From Hydractinia symbiolongicarpus (taxonomy: Eukaryota > Cnidaria > Hydrozoa > Anthoathecata > Hydractiniidae), in contig NC_079883.1 of NCBI RefSeq assembly GCF_029227915.1, positions 16,060,001 to 16,124,000 on the forward strand: a stretch of DNA of 64,000 bases. Reading direction: 5' to 3'. The notes beneath the pieces were generated by a model, which saw only the letters and a list, made by a program, of their open reading frames with translations, made no database searches and was not told the origin of the DNA. The position numbers and the translations under genes were made by a program. This document shows positions 11,143 to 19,417 of the stretch, one piece after another (within the stretch, counting starts at the first letter, position 1; each line of letters opens with the position of its first letter).

Positions 11143-12176
11143 AGACGCCTGGTTTTGTGTGTTATTAACACACAAAATCGAGAATTTCTCACCATCTTTC
11201 ACATGCTCGTGAGGTACCTCAACATCCTCTGATATTAGCATTAATTCCTCTGACACGAAACTCCGATCAGGCCCATCTGTCAAGTAGTATAACAATCTCG
11301 TACCAGTTACGATACGGTCGAGCCTGTATGTTTTCTTACTCCACCAGGCATCAGTAGCGCGGCGTCTTACATCGTTGTGCGGGTTGAAGCAAGTACAAAT
11401 AGAGCCCGTCTTCAGGTAATAGGCTTTGCTCAGGATACTCATCGCTTTTCGCGAGTGGTACATAATCAAGCTTCACGGCCTTGCTCGGCTTCAGAGCAAT
11501 CATCGCGGTCTTGGTGTTGTTCATTTTTTTTATAATAGTGTACAGGTGTTTGACCCATGTGGTACTAGTTTCATCAGAAGCCAATTCCTGCGCATCTTCA
11601 GGCTTGAAGAGCTTTTGTGCGAGCACCTTGTTGTAGCTTTCGACAAATGCCGTGAAAGTATGATGGTATTTGGTAGTTGCCCGATTGATTTCCACACCTT
11701 TACCTTCCAGCAACTTCGTCACGTCCGATTTGAATTCGCTACCTTGGTCGCATTGGATGGCGGAGAGGTCCGGCCTTGTAAATATCCTTGAGCATCTCCG
11801 CAACTTTCTGGCTTTTTTTCGTTCTCAGGGGTCTCGCCACCTTGTATCATGAGGCGACATAGATGCCTGTTAGTATATATTTGTACGTATTTCCATACAC
11901 TGTATCATGAGGCATATAGAGTAAGTCAAATTGATGGATCTCATTAGGTCTCGTAACATTGAAATGGGGATAATTGATCCGCTTGGGGCCTTTGATATGC
12001 CTTAACCAGAGCAACTGACGACTAAGCCAATGTATAATTTTCTTTTTTGATAGACCAGATTTTTCAGTTAGTAATTTGATGGCTTTTCGTCCAGTCCATA
12101 GATTTTCTGGTTGGTAATATATACTGCTTAATTTTTTCGCTTCTTCTGGAGTAACAACATGCTTTGCTTTTGACAT
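11131..12176 (-). pseudogene. retroviral-type integrase (Polinton INT), broken
   Basis: This gene would insert the element. ATG is at 12176. The N-terminal helical region is followed by QFDLLYMPHD, which carries the first catalytic Asp. The frame stops at a TGA where the family usually has Arg, consistent with CGA-to-TGA. After a further shift come QCDQGSEFKSD (second Asp) and TAFVESYNKVLAQKL (catalytic Glu), about the D-D-35-E spacing. A final shift near 11350 leads into a C-terminal segment with WWSKKTYRLDRIV, resembling the SH3/chromo-like tail. About 348 codons fit the family. All three catalytic acids are readable, but no single frame contains them. Confidence 0.92.
11153..11177. other. 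perfect hairpin at the convergent end of two genes
   Basis: TTTTGTGTGT and ACACACAAAA form a 10-bp stem with a 5-nt loop, just inside the end of the integrase frame and 11 bases past the end of the BRO-like gene. It may mark transcript ends for both convergent genes. Confidence 0.45.
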
Positions 12177-12270
12177 ATTTTTCTGTGATGACCGCCTTAT
12201 TAACAGTCACGAGTCATATGTTTTCTTTTTAGAAGAGCTGAGATAAGAATATTTTAACCGGAATGAGTCA

Positions 12271-12430
12271 GCAAGGGGGCTTGACTACACTCAGTCTTGT
12301 CTTTGGAGAGTGACGACTCCACTTATTACCCCAGTCAAAAGTAAAACAAAATCAAATAAAAATTAAGTTTGCAAGGGGGTTTGATCATACTAGGTCTTGT
12401 CTTTGGAGAGTGACGACTCCACTTATTACC
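12271..12430. repeat. two 60-bp direct repeats 100 bp apart
   Basis: 12271-12330 and 12371-12430 match over 60 bases, the last 37 exactly. Each contains GGAGAGTGACGACTCC, able to form a small GGAG/CTCC hairpin. They lie in the integrase upstream region, so they may be promoter or binding elements. Confidence 0.75.
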
Positions 12431-12491
12431 TGAGTTAAAAACAAAGAATAGCACAGTTGAACAGAAAGTGGTCAAAATTTTAGGAAGATAG

Positions 12492-12554
12492 GGATGTCTA
12501 GTTTCTGCTGATGACCGTCCGCGGACCTCTTCGAGGTGACCCAGCTAGACATCC
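12492..12554. other. compact structured element of unknown function
   Basis: GGATGTCTAG (12492-12501) pairs perfectly with CTAGACATCC (12545-12554). Inside are a 5-bp hairpin ACCTC/GAGGT (12525-12537) and a GC-rich CCG/CGG stem. The plus strand has CTGATGA at 12508, as in hammerhead ribozymes, but no GAAA follows the next stem, so that assignment is not supported. It lies in non-coding DNA between two leftward genes. Confidence 0.45.
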
Positions 12555-12765
12555 GGGGTACTTAGGTTCAGAAATATGGGTCGAAACCTACCTGCCCTTA
12601 GTTAAAGTTCTGTTCATCTTTTCAAATGTGTTGTGTCCTTTTTATTTTTTTATATATTTTTTTAATTAATTTCTTGTAAAAAGGGAGAATTGTGCTTTTT
12701 GAGGCATGTTCTCTAGAGGAGTACAACCTCTAGCTTATTTCCAAAGACCTAACAGGTTGAGTTCA

Positions 12766-13224
12766 TCATTGCGGTGGCTTGCCACCTCTTTGTAAATTAT
12801 TTTCTTTCTTACATATCGAAAATGTTATTACATTATTGTACGCTACGAACCCCAAAAGGGCTAATGAGCCAAGAATGAACGTCAGCTCCCCGTCTTGTTG
12901 AGGCTTCGATGGGACATAAAAACCGGATAATTTTGGAGCTGTCTTAATTGTCACGATGAAATACTCCCTCATTCCTTCATCCAATTCCTTGAGACTTTGA
13001 CCCGCTTGCCTTTGTTCTTCACATCGTCTATTATATTCATCAATATTCCTTTGACGATCCCGGACCCATTGAGCCTGTGCTGCTTGTAATTTCTCGACCG
13101 CGATATCATGACGTCTCCGCTCCTTTTCCCAATGACCCGAGAGTTTGCTGAAGAGGAAATTTGAACCGCTAAATGCTAATGCGTTTATAGCAGCGCCCGC
13201 TACGAGGACGCCGATTGTTGCCAT
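12766..13224 (-). CDS. Polinton membrane protein with central coiled coil
   Basis: The start chosen is ATG 13224; the open frame extends 40 codons further upstream but that part overlaps the end of the next gene. The 152-residue product begins MATIGVLVAGAAINALAFSG (hydrophobic segment), continues with a long charged helix rich in Arg/Glu/Gln (about residues 30-80), then a second hydrophobic segment (LTFILGSLALLGFVAYNNVI) and a basic tail. It is intact. The family recurs in cnidarian Polintons as far as I recall, with no assigned function. A virion membrane or tail-anchoring protein is one guess. Confidence 0.65.
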   Translation of the reverse strand: MATIGVLVAGAAINALAFSGSNFLFSKLSGHWEKERRRHDIAVEKLQAAQAQWVRDRQRNIDEYNRRCEEQRQAGQSLKELDEGMREYFIVTIKTAPKLSGFYVPSKPQQDGELTFILGSLALLGFVAYNNVITFSICKKENNLQRGGKPPQ

Positions 13225-13271
13225 GTTTATTTTGTAGGTCTTGGATCTACAAAAAACAAATTTTGCTGCTT

Positions 13272-14058
13272 TTAATATTCTACTGAATGGAACCTGCCAA
13301 CTAAAATATTCAATTGCGCATCTTGGAGCAAGTACACGTAGCATCTAATATCACCTGCACCGTCGGCCTTCTTACTGATGTGGAGTGTAATACCGTCGCT
13401 AAGCCTCTGTAGACGTCGCCCAGAACCATATAAGCTGTGATCAGGTGTTGATCTGAAATCAATGAATAATGCTTACCTTTCAGTAAAAAACTGTCCAATG
13501 GTTACTATGGAATCGTGGGATCCTATGAGTTCGGCGACTTGTTCCATATGATCCTTAGGCACCATGGCATGTGAATAGAGCTGATTGGGCTCACCCTGTA
13601 TGACATACTTACCGACGATATGCCAGGATTATAAAATTTTTCATTGTTACCAGCATATGCCTTAACCACTGCAGGGTCCTGGAATAAAAGGAGGACTCCC
13701 TTTAAGCTCTTGGCTGGAGTGTCAATTTGCAAGTTTTAACTTGTATCAGCCTTTTTCATCGTTATAACCTTGCTGCGGAGAACACGTTCATATGGTAGGG
13801 CAAGCCTCGAGTATCTGGACATCTCTCGTGTCAACGAGAACATGGAGCCAAGAGGTATGCAGAACGTGTTACCGTAGGCCTCAGCAATAGCCTTTTCCTC
13901 GTTGTTACCAACATGATCGCTGGCCTTGACCTGGAGGCTCCGAATCGTTCCATCGTTCGGGTTGAACAGGACAACAGCAGGGAGGTGCGCGTAGGCGATT
14001 GGATGTTGGACTTGGGGAACAGAATTTACAGGAAACCGTCGACGATCTTTATGCTAAA
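13272..14058 (-). pseudogene. capsid-module protein (probable major capsid, C-terminal part), broken
   Basis: The leftward frame opens below a TAG at about 14060 and encodes AYGNTFCIPLGSMFSLTRE and YSRLALPYERVL, then a TAA stop at about 13737. The same frame continues with IDTPAKSLKGVLLLFQDP and NEKFYNPGIS. A frameshift near 13610 is followed by GEPNQLYSHAM, an in-frame TAA near 13470, then STPDHSLYGSGRR, and a block ending in LLQDAQLNI before the TAA at 13272. I believe this is the Polinton family usually taken as the double jelly-roll major capsid protein, but that is from memory. An intact protein should be considerably longer at the N terminus, and that part is absent. The gene meets a rightward gene head-to-head at about 14.0 kb. 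Confidence 0.6.
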
Positions 14059-14980
14059 CTTAGCGAGCATTTAGGATTAAGGCTGTCAACCGATAAAAAT
14101 TATCATTATTTTAGGGTCGATGAAGGTAAAAAGCTTGTTTTTAAGGCGGTTACGCTGGGTGAACGGGACTATAAAGAGATATTGCTTACGACTACGATCG
14201 GTGAGTTAAGAGCTATTACATCTATAGAGACGGCCTTAGGGACCTACGCGTCTGAAGGCCTTAGGTTTTACCGACTATGTTACACCAAACAAAGGCAAAG
14301 CAATGGCTCAAATGGCTCACTCCTGAATGATATTGATACTGCCGCTACTAGAGAATGTTCTAGATGAAATGAAGAGCCTTATGGAGGATACTTCCTTTAC
14401 CGAAGCCTTAGACGAACGTGAAAGAAGGGGGTTTAACCGCGATCTTCAGACTCTCAGCGGTAAACTGAAGAGGTTACAGTCAAAGAAAGCTACACCAGGT
14501 GTATCCGAGGAGCAACAAAAAATTTGGGATAAGGATATCCACAATCAGCTTAAAGCGATTAAGAAGACCCTCATGAAAATAGCTGGAGATGACACATCGC
14601 TAAGGGAGAAGCTGACTATTCTCTTCAAAGAGCAAGGGATAACTATAGCGAGCATCGTTTCTGCTGTTGGTCTGCTGGTCTCTACCATCGTGCTTGCCGT
14701 CACTGGAGGAAGTGCAGGCGCCGTAGGAAGTACAGGAGGAGGTGGTGGTAGCAAAGGGTTTGTGAGAAAGCAGCTGGAGAGACTGGGAAAATTCCTAAAG
14801 TATCTAGCAGGCAAGGCTGGGGCCGCATTACCAGGGATCATTGGCAGCGTGGTGTCGTTCTTTTTCAGAGTTGCAGCGAGGGTTGTCGAAAATGTAGCGA
14901 AGCAGTTGTATATGGCCTTGGCTGCCGCCGTGGGTATTGTTGTTGCGTATGTAAGTAACAGGAGGAGTAAGAATCGATGA
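13966..14980 (+). pseudogene. Polinton protein with C-terminal hydrophobic/basic region, 5'-truncated and frameshifted
   Basis: The frame is open from 13966 without an ATG start. It encodes a helical, charged region to about 14330, where it shifts by one base into the frame ending at 14980. That part holds a Lys-rich helical domain (KLKRLQSKKATPGVSEE), a hydrophobic segment (ITIASIVSAVGLLVSTIVLA), a Gly run near 14725-14750, and alternating hydrophobic and Lys/Arg segments (AGKAGAALPGIIGSVVSFF). Such amphipathic segments could act on membranes, comparable in role but not demonstrated homology to adenovirus pVI. The missing start coincides with the truncated end of the opposite-strand capsid gene. 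Confidence 0.6.
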
Positions 14981-15011
14981 AGAGTGTAGTATGTTGTTCA
15001 ACACATTAGAC

Positions 15012-16140
15012 CTATTTCTTCATCCAGATGAAAGCAAGGATAAGTCCTACTCCTACCATAACCAACGTGGCTTTGGTATCCTCGTGAACAGCAGCTTCCT
15101 CGGAGGATGGTGGAGGGAGGGGTATATCATGTACCTGCTTCCTTGCTATGGGATTGGCAACAGCGGAGCGTTAATATTGGGATTGATACCTATCTTGAAA
15201 TGGTCCGGACTGATCTGGATCTTGTTGTTAAAACCTTGCACATTTCCGATCCTCAGTGACATATCGCTTGGGATCATGTAGACGCCATGGGCAACACTAT
15301 AGTCTACCTTGCTTCTTGCATATCTGAGTACGTTCTCGAATTCACTAATTTCTCTACCTGTATTTGTAGGTCTAATCACCAGCTGTTCAAAGGTCGTCAA
15401 GTAAAGCCGTTGGGCATCGATAGAACTGCCTTGATTACCAATAATTCCTGATCGCGCATTGGCTTGGGACTCCAAAATCAAATACGCGTAGCATCGTACA
15501 CTTTGCGATAACTTTTCAATGCCAATACGTGTAAGACCCTGACTATTTTCGATTACCCACCTACTCCATGAATTTTCATTAAAATATGAAGGCCCACTGC
15601 CAGGAAAATCTTTACGTTTGGCTTGCCACGAACTGAAAATACTCTCATTTTTCCATTCTTGCTCACTGCCAGATACTCCAAATTCACGTGTCAATGCGTG
15701 AAGCTTTTGATTATTGAATAGGTTATTCAAGATATTGAAGCGGGAAGAGCCACGCAACGATACCTCTAGTATTTTTCGAATTTGGAAATAGACATGGAAC
15801 CTATACACAGAGCGAACAAGGGGTAATGGAGGCGTTAGATGTTGCATGCTGATACCACAAGGCGATGTTGCAGCGAATACAGAGAAATTCAACTGCGTAG
15901 ACCAGAGTTTGAAAGGGTGAGTCCTGTATTCATCGACCGGAGGGTTAGCATGGAAAACATAGTCCACAAAGATATCGGGAAACCTTACTTTAAATGACGA
16001 GCCCTTCGCGTCTATTACTATATCTTGTACCGTGAGATCTTCACCTCTTAGCTGCTCCAGGTATTTCCCATGGCTAGTGGTATATTTTGCTTTTGAATTA
16101 TATGAATATGTTAATTGTTTCTTAAAGAAAGATGCGACAG
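15012..16140 (-). pseudogene. capsid-module protein with C-terminal membrane anchor, broken
   Basis: The leftward frame is open from about 16160 but has no in-frame ATG. Recognisable blocks are LTYSYNSKAKY and HGKYLEQL near the N terminus, KLWSTQLNFSVFAATSPCGI, VRSVYRFHVYFQIRKIL, and VDYSVAHGVYMIPSDMSLRIG near the C terminus. The frame stops after PLLPIP at 15146. In the next frame the sequence continues with a Pro/Glu-rich linker and a transmembrane segment (TLVMVGVGLILAFIW) ending at 15012. The family is conserved among Polintons. I cannot decide between major capsid (PX) and another virion protein. It ends tail-to-tail with the gene at 14980 and starts head-to-head with the penton-like gene. 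Confidence 0.6.
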
Positions 16141-16824
16141 TTATATATAAACGACATATCTAAGCCGATAGTCTTTGACCAATATATGACTGAGGATACC
16201 AGGATCGCTCTTAAATCTATTACTATTAGACCCAGGTGGGTGAATCTTTATAAAAAGAGTGAATTCAATATCTATAAAGCGGGTGCCAAGATAAGTGACG
16301 GGACGTTTAATGTAGGGCCATTGGAAGTCACAATCTCTATCGAGCTGGGCTTGTATAGAATCGAGGATCTCTCGTCTATTGTCAAAAACCAAGCAGGGGA
16401 TAGGATAGAGCTATTTGTACTCTGGAACGGCGTGTGTAGGATTAGGGTTAATAAAGGGTATGTTGTGATAATTGATCAACCGCTGCAGGACCTTATGGGG
16501 TATGCTTTTAATAACAAGGTACTATTTTCAGCGGGTGACTACGACAGCAAGTACAATACTGACATTCATCAGCGGCTGAGAATTGTATGCCCCCAGATGG
16601 ATAAAGATTACTGTCTTTTAAATGGTAAGAAATCCAATAAAATAGCAAAACTCCCTATCAAAGAGCTTACTGCTTGGGGGGATATGCTTACCTGGAATTT
16701 TAATAACCCTGTTTACCTCCCCATTAAGGGTTCAACAGACAGGTTAGATTTCATGCTCATAAACGAATATCAAGACGAAAAGAACCCTTTTGCGTCAATA
16801 ACAATGCATTTGCTTATAGAATAA
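16132..16824 (+). CDS. penton-like minor capsid protein (PY type)
   Basis: An intact 230-residue frame from ATG 16132. Alternating beta-rich segments, ITIRPRWVNLY and DGTFNVGPLEVTISIELGLY near the N terminus, PVYLPIKGSTDRLDFMLI near the C terminus and the ending ASITMHLLIE fit the single jelly-roll minor capsid protein of Polintons, which would form capsid vertices. Length matches (about 230-260). The start overlaps the 5' end of the opposite-strand capsid gene by a few bases, and the TAA is followed directly by the ATG of the next gene. The assignment rests on pattern and context, not on an alignment. Confidence 0.7.
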   Translation: MRQLYINDISKPIVFDQYMTEDTRIALKSITIRPRWVNLYKKSEFNIYKAGAKISDGTFNVGPLEVTISIELGLYRIEDLSSIVKNQAGDRIELFVLWNGVCRIRVNKGYVVIIDQPLQDLMGYAFNNKVLFSAGDYDSKYNTDIHQRLRIVCPQMDKDYCLLNGKKSNKIAKLPIKELTAWGDMLTWNFNNPVYLPIKGSTDRLDFMLINEYQDEKNPFASITMHLLIE

Positions 16825-17462
16825 ATGACTGATATTATGAAATTATATCCGAACTTACCACCGAGTGCACCTGATCAAGAAAATGAGGGGCAGACATACA
16901 GGTTAAAAAAGATTGAAGAGATCGAGGCTTTCTTCCGGGGTGAGATTAAAGATCGGGATAAGCTCGCTAAAAAGTTTAAAATGCATGGAACATGAATTAG
17001 ATATTGCGATCACGGATTGTTGAGTATCTCCGTGATAACCTTAAGTGTCGGTATTGGAGCATTATTATCAGGATTGGGAGCTCCCCTGAGCGTGGCCATG
17101 GGAGGCATCACAATAGCCGTAGGACTTGGTCAGGCAGGTTTAAGGAACGCTGGGAAAAAGCTGGATGCAAAATCCAAGAAGCATGAATCAATACGATTAT
17201 TGAGACTAAGCTTAGTAGTATAGTTGATCTCATTATCAGGGCTATTGAAAATGGTGTGATATCCGATTATGAGTTTAGCCTTATTATGCAGGAGAAGCAA
17301 AAATATATGGTGCTAAAGGAGCAGACACGTCAGAGGACTAAGAAGGCTGTGACAATGATCAACGATAAGGAGCGCGTGGAATTGTTGGCACAGAGAAGAC
17401 AGGAGGCGAGAGCAGAACTGTTAAAAAACTTGCAGTCTGCGCAGTATGTAAGCGCTACCTAG
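16825..17462 (+). pseudogene. Polinton protein with central hydrophobic domain, frameshifted twice
   Basis: ATG 16825 opens 56 codons (YPNLPPSAPDQENEG, then a helical EEIEAFFRGEIKDRDKLAKKF block) before a TGA at 16993. The next frame (about 17004-17223) encodes a Gly/Ala/Leu-rich hydrophobic domain (GIGALLSGLGAPLSVAMGGI) followed by KKLDAKSKKHE. A second shift near 17195 leads to a frame ending at 17462 with a Lys/Glu/Gln-rich helix (EKQKYMVLKEQTRQR ... RQEARAELLKNL). All parts read as one protein of about 210 residues. The function is unknown; the layout recurs in cnidarian Polintons to my recollection. Confidence 0.65.
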
Positions 17463-17483
17463 ACGAACCGCCAGCGTATTCAT

Positions 17484-17516
17484 AAAAAATAATGTATTGT
17501 TAATACATTATTTTTT
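17484..17516. terminator. 15-bp perfect hairpin between convergent genes
   Basis: The arms 17484-17498 and 17502-17516 are perfectly complementary around a 3-nt loop and run into a T tract. The hairpin lies between the end of the rightward gene (17462) and the end of the leftward HNH gene (17550), so it could serve as a 3'-end signal for both. A transcription-termination role is inferred from position only. Confidence 0.5.
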
Positions 17517-17549
17517 TTTTTCAAATCGTTCATCTTTAATGAAGCCACT

Positions 17550-18043
17550 CTATTCAGTGATGAATCGATGGCCTTTCGATTGGTTTTCTATTGCCCATAT
17601 GGGCTGCATATTGGTATAATGTAAACGCGCGAGCTGCACCTCCCTATTGGGTGGAGCGCTATTTTCTTTTTATTTAACCGGCACCTTTTGATCAAATTCC
17701 CACTGCCCTCTATTGCTCCAACACATACTGTCTTTGAATTGCTTTTGGATATGACCGATAAATGTACAGATGCCACACCCCAGGTACTCTGTGGATCTCT
17801 GTGTCATATCTTAGGGCACTGTTAATCCTACTTAGAATAAGATTATGCATATATGCAGGGAAATCACATTCTTTACAAGACCCTGATATTTTTTATGATG
17901 GCATTTGTTTCGCTCCATCGACGCCTTTACAATATCAAGGCATTTGATACATTGTTTGGTCCATTGCCCATTGCGCCTGTTAATTCTGAAATATTCAAAA
18001 GATAACACCTTTTGCATTGTGAACATTTCTTGATTTGCTCCAT
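17550..18043 (-). pseudogene. HNH endonuclease remnant with N-terminal zinc-binding part
   Basis: Starting at ATG 18043, the gene reads KKCSQCK, then after a shift RINRRNGQWTKQCIKC and NKCHHKKYQG, the paired CxxC clusters that precede the nuclease domain in this group. A second shift gives FIGHIQKQF, then WSNRGQWEFDQKVPVK. This aligns with the HNH core W..yGeWhiDHivPl, but the catalytic His of the DH pair is Gln (CAA for CAT/CAC). The end LHYTNMQPIWAIENQSKG matches the final N-containing helix. At least three frame changes and the lost His make it inactive. It is the last gene of the leftward cluster. Confidence 0.7.
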
Positions 18044-18046
18044 ATT

Positions 18047-18090
18047 TTTTGTTACATTTTGTGAGATACATCTTACAAAATGTAACAAAA
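18047..18090. terminator. 16-bp perfect hairpin at the end of a leftward gene
   Basis: TTTTGTTACATTTTGT (18047-18062) pairs perfectly with 18075-18090 around a 12-nt loop. The stop codon of the acidic gene (18075-18077) lies in one arm, and the HNH start codon is 4 bases from the other end. The position suggests a boundary or processing signal between tandem genes. Confidence 0.5.
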
Positions 18091-18353
18091 TACCATACCC
18101 ACAACTTCACTGGTATCTTTATCGATCATAAAATCACCGTCATAGATTATATTTCGCTTTTGTTTTGTCTCGAGACCTCTGATGTACTCATCCAATATTT
18201 TTATGGCCGCGATATCCGAGCATGGCTTGCAGTATGGACCATCGGTCTGTGTTGCAATATCTTTATATTTTACCTTATAAATCGCAGCGGGAAGATTAGC
18301 TCTTTTGAGGGTTGAATAACCAACGACTTTGCCTCTCTTTTCGAATCATTCAT
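18075..18353 (-). pseudogene. small acidic Polinton protein, frameshifted
   Basis: ATG 18353 begins MNDSKREAKSLVIQP and soon stops. A shift near 18285 leads to a frame encoding DIATQTDGPYCKPCSDI, IKILDEYIRGLETKQKR and IIYDGDFMIDKDTSE, ending at TAA 18075. It would be about 92 residues. I do not recognise the fold. It starts 3 bases after the stop of the preceding gene, as in a tightly packed transcription unit. Confidence 0.5.
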
Positions 18354-18355
18354 GT

Positions 18356-18922
18356 TTAATACACTACAACGAATGGTTCCTCGTCATCTGAATCAAGGTG
18401 TCGTGTCCTTAGGGTTACAGGTACCGGCTTGTACTTGCACTCTTCGAGTAGGACCTTCGAGTAGGATTTTTAGTATACAGATACAATAACATGGCTGTCG
18501 CATAGGTACTGGAAGATCGTAGAAATACGTGTTTATTTTACCATCCCATTCTTTAATTTTTGTGTTCAGGTATCTACCGTTCTTCACTGATGAGGTCGTG
18601 AATTCGCTACCATATAGTTTCTCAATCCTAGCCAGGATACACTTATATTATATTATATTATATCAAATGACATTTTAAGGGAGGATCCATCATTGTATCT
18701 GGATGCACCGTTTGAATACAGCCCCTTTGGCGTTATGATTAGCAACGACGATATCTTGCTACCATGTTTATAGCCTATAACATATCTAGCATCTTTGCCT
18801 TTGTTGGATTTAATGGGATCGCTGAGTACTATGTTTTCAATTTGAACCTCGTCAATATCGAGCACAGTTGGTTCTCTGTAAAAATTCCTTTTCTCTACGG
18901 AGTCATTGTAAAATTTGAACAT
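18356..18922 (-). pseudogene. Polinton uncharacterised protein, frameshifted including a 13-bp duplication
   Basis: ATG 18922 opens a frame with VQIENIVLSDP, YVIGYKHGSKISSLLI and PKGLYSNGASRYNDGSSLKM, stopping near 18653 inside a TATAA-rich repeat. The next frame has KNGRYLNTKIKEWDGKINT and CYCICILKIL. A 13-bp tandem duplication at 18442-18467 then shifts the frame. Past it, the remaining frame ends in an acidic tail (HLDSDDEEPF) at TAA 18356. About 185 codons in all. The family seems conserved in Polintons, but I have no function for it. Confidence 0.55.
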
Positions 18923-18931
18923 CCTTTTATT

Positions 18932-19095
18932 TTAATAATCAGAGCCCAACCAAGGATTTTTACATTTGCAATAACCTCCGTTGTACGTTATATACATCAT
19001 ATAGTGCTGCCAGCACAATATCCTAGCCTCCGTCCACACTTGCATCTATCATATTGATCAAGTTCAATCTCGCACTCGTCGCAATATTCAGTCAT
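18932..19095 (-). pseudogene. small cysteine-rich (zinc-ribbon-like) protein, frameshifted
   Basis: ATG 19095 begins MTEYCDECEIELDQYDRCKCG, with two CxxC/CxC pairs. After a shift at about 19030 the reading continues with ARILCWQHYMMYITYNGGYCKCK and stops at TAA 18932. The Cys/His spacing suggests two zinc-binding knuckles. The next gene starts 10 bases on. This is the first gene of the leftward cluster, directly inside the right terminal repeat. Confidence 0.5.
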
Positions 19096-19138
19096 TTATT
19101 TTAAGGGATTCGGGTAACTGGCAATTAGGGAATTTCCC

Positions 19139-19411
19139 TTTACTCATATTCTGTATAATATGAGTATATACTATTGCGCATGCGTTGATGACGTCATATA
19201 TATTATTTAATATGATTATGTGTTAGTATTTAGTGTATCTTACATTTAATATTATTATGTGTTGGTTATTGGCATTTAATATTATTATGTGTTATTATCA
19301 GCATATGATTTAGTTTTTACTTGTTTTGGGATGGAGGTGGTGGTGGAAATGGTGAAAGCGGGGTTTTTGGGGGTAAAGGTGTGGAAGGAGCGAAAACCTG
19401 ATTATAATCAC
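19139..19411 (-). repeat. Polinton right terminal inverted repeat
   Basis: This 273-bp arm is the reverse complement of the left arm, with an extra ~37-bp block (a third, diverged copy of the CATAATAATATTAAAT subrepeat). It lacks the terminal 13 bases found at the left end. Confidence 0.95.
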
Positions 19412-19417
19412 TCGTTC
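19412..19417. repeat. candidate 6-bp target-site duplication (right)
   Basis: TCGTTC follows the right arm, matching 3941-3946. Confidence 0.65.

Larger units (their letters stand above)
3947..19411. mobile_element. Polinton/Maverick DNA transposon (degraded copy)
   Basis: This 15.5-kb element is bounded by long terminal inverted repeats and a 6-bp repeat in the flanks. It contains the diagnostic set: protein-primed family-B DNA polymerase, rve-type integrase, FtsK/HerA-like packaging ATPase and jelly-roll capsid genes. Size and content fit the 15-20 kb usual for Polintons. Genes are packed with overlaps or gaps of a few bases, run in both directions and show no introns, unlike the surrounding DNA. 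Several genes are intact (ATPase, penton-like protein, two small proteins), while polymerase, integrase and two capsid-module genes are interrupted. A cysteine protease of the adenain type was searched for by eye and not found. Confidence 0.95.

Noticed and set aside
12492-12590. Hammerhead ribozyme
   Set aside because: CTGATGA is present at 12508, but the GAAA that should follow stem II is absent; the GAAA at 12583 does not close a canonical three-way junction.
17521-18365. Shared promoter motif upstream of two genes (TCRAATCRTTCATSTTTAAT at 17521 and 18341)
   Set aside because: The 20-bp similarity is real, but one copy overlaps the start of a leftward gene and the other lies past the end of the cluster, so a common regulatory role is not supported.
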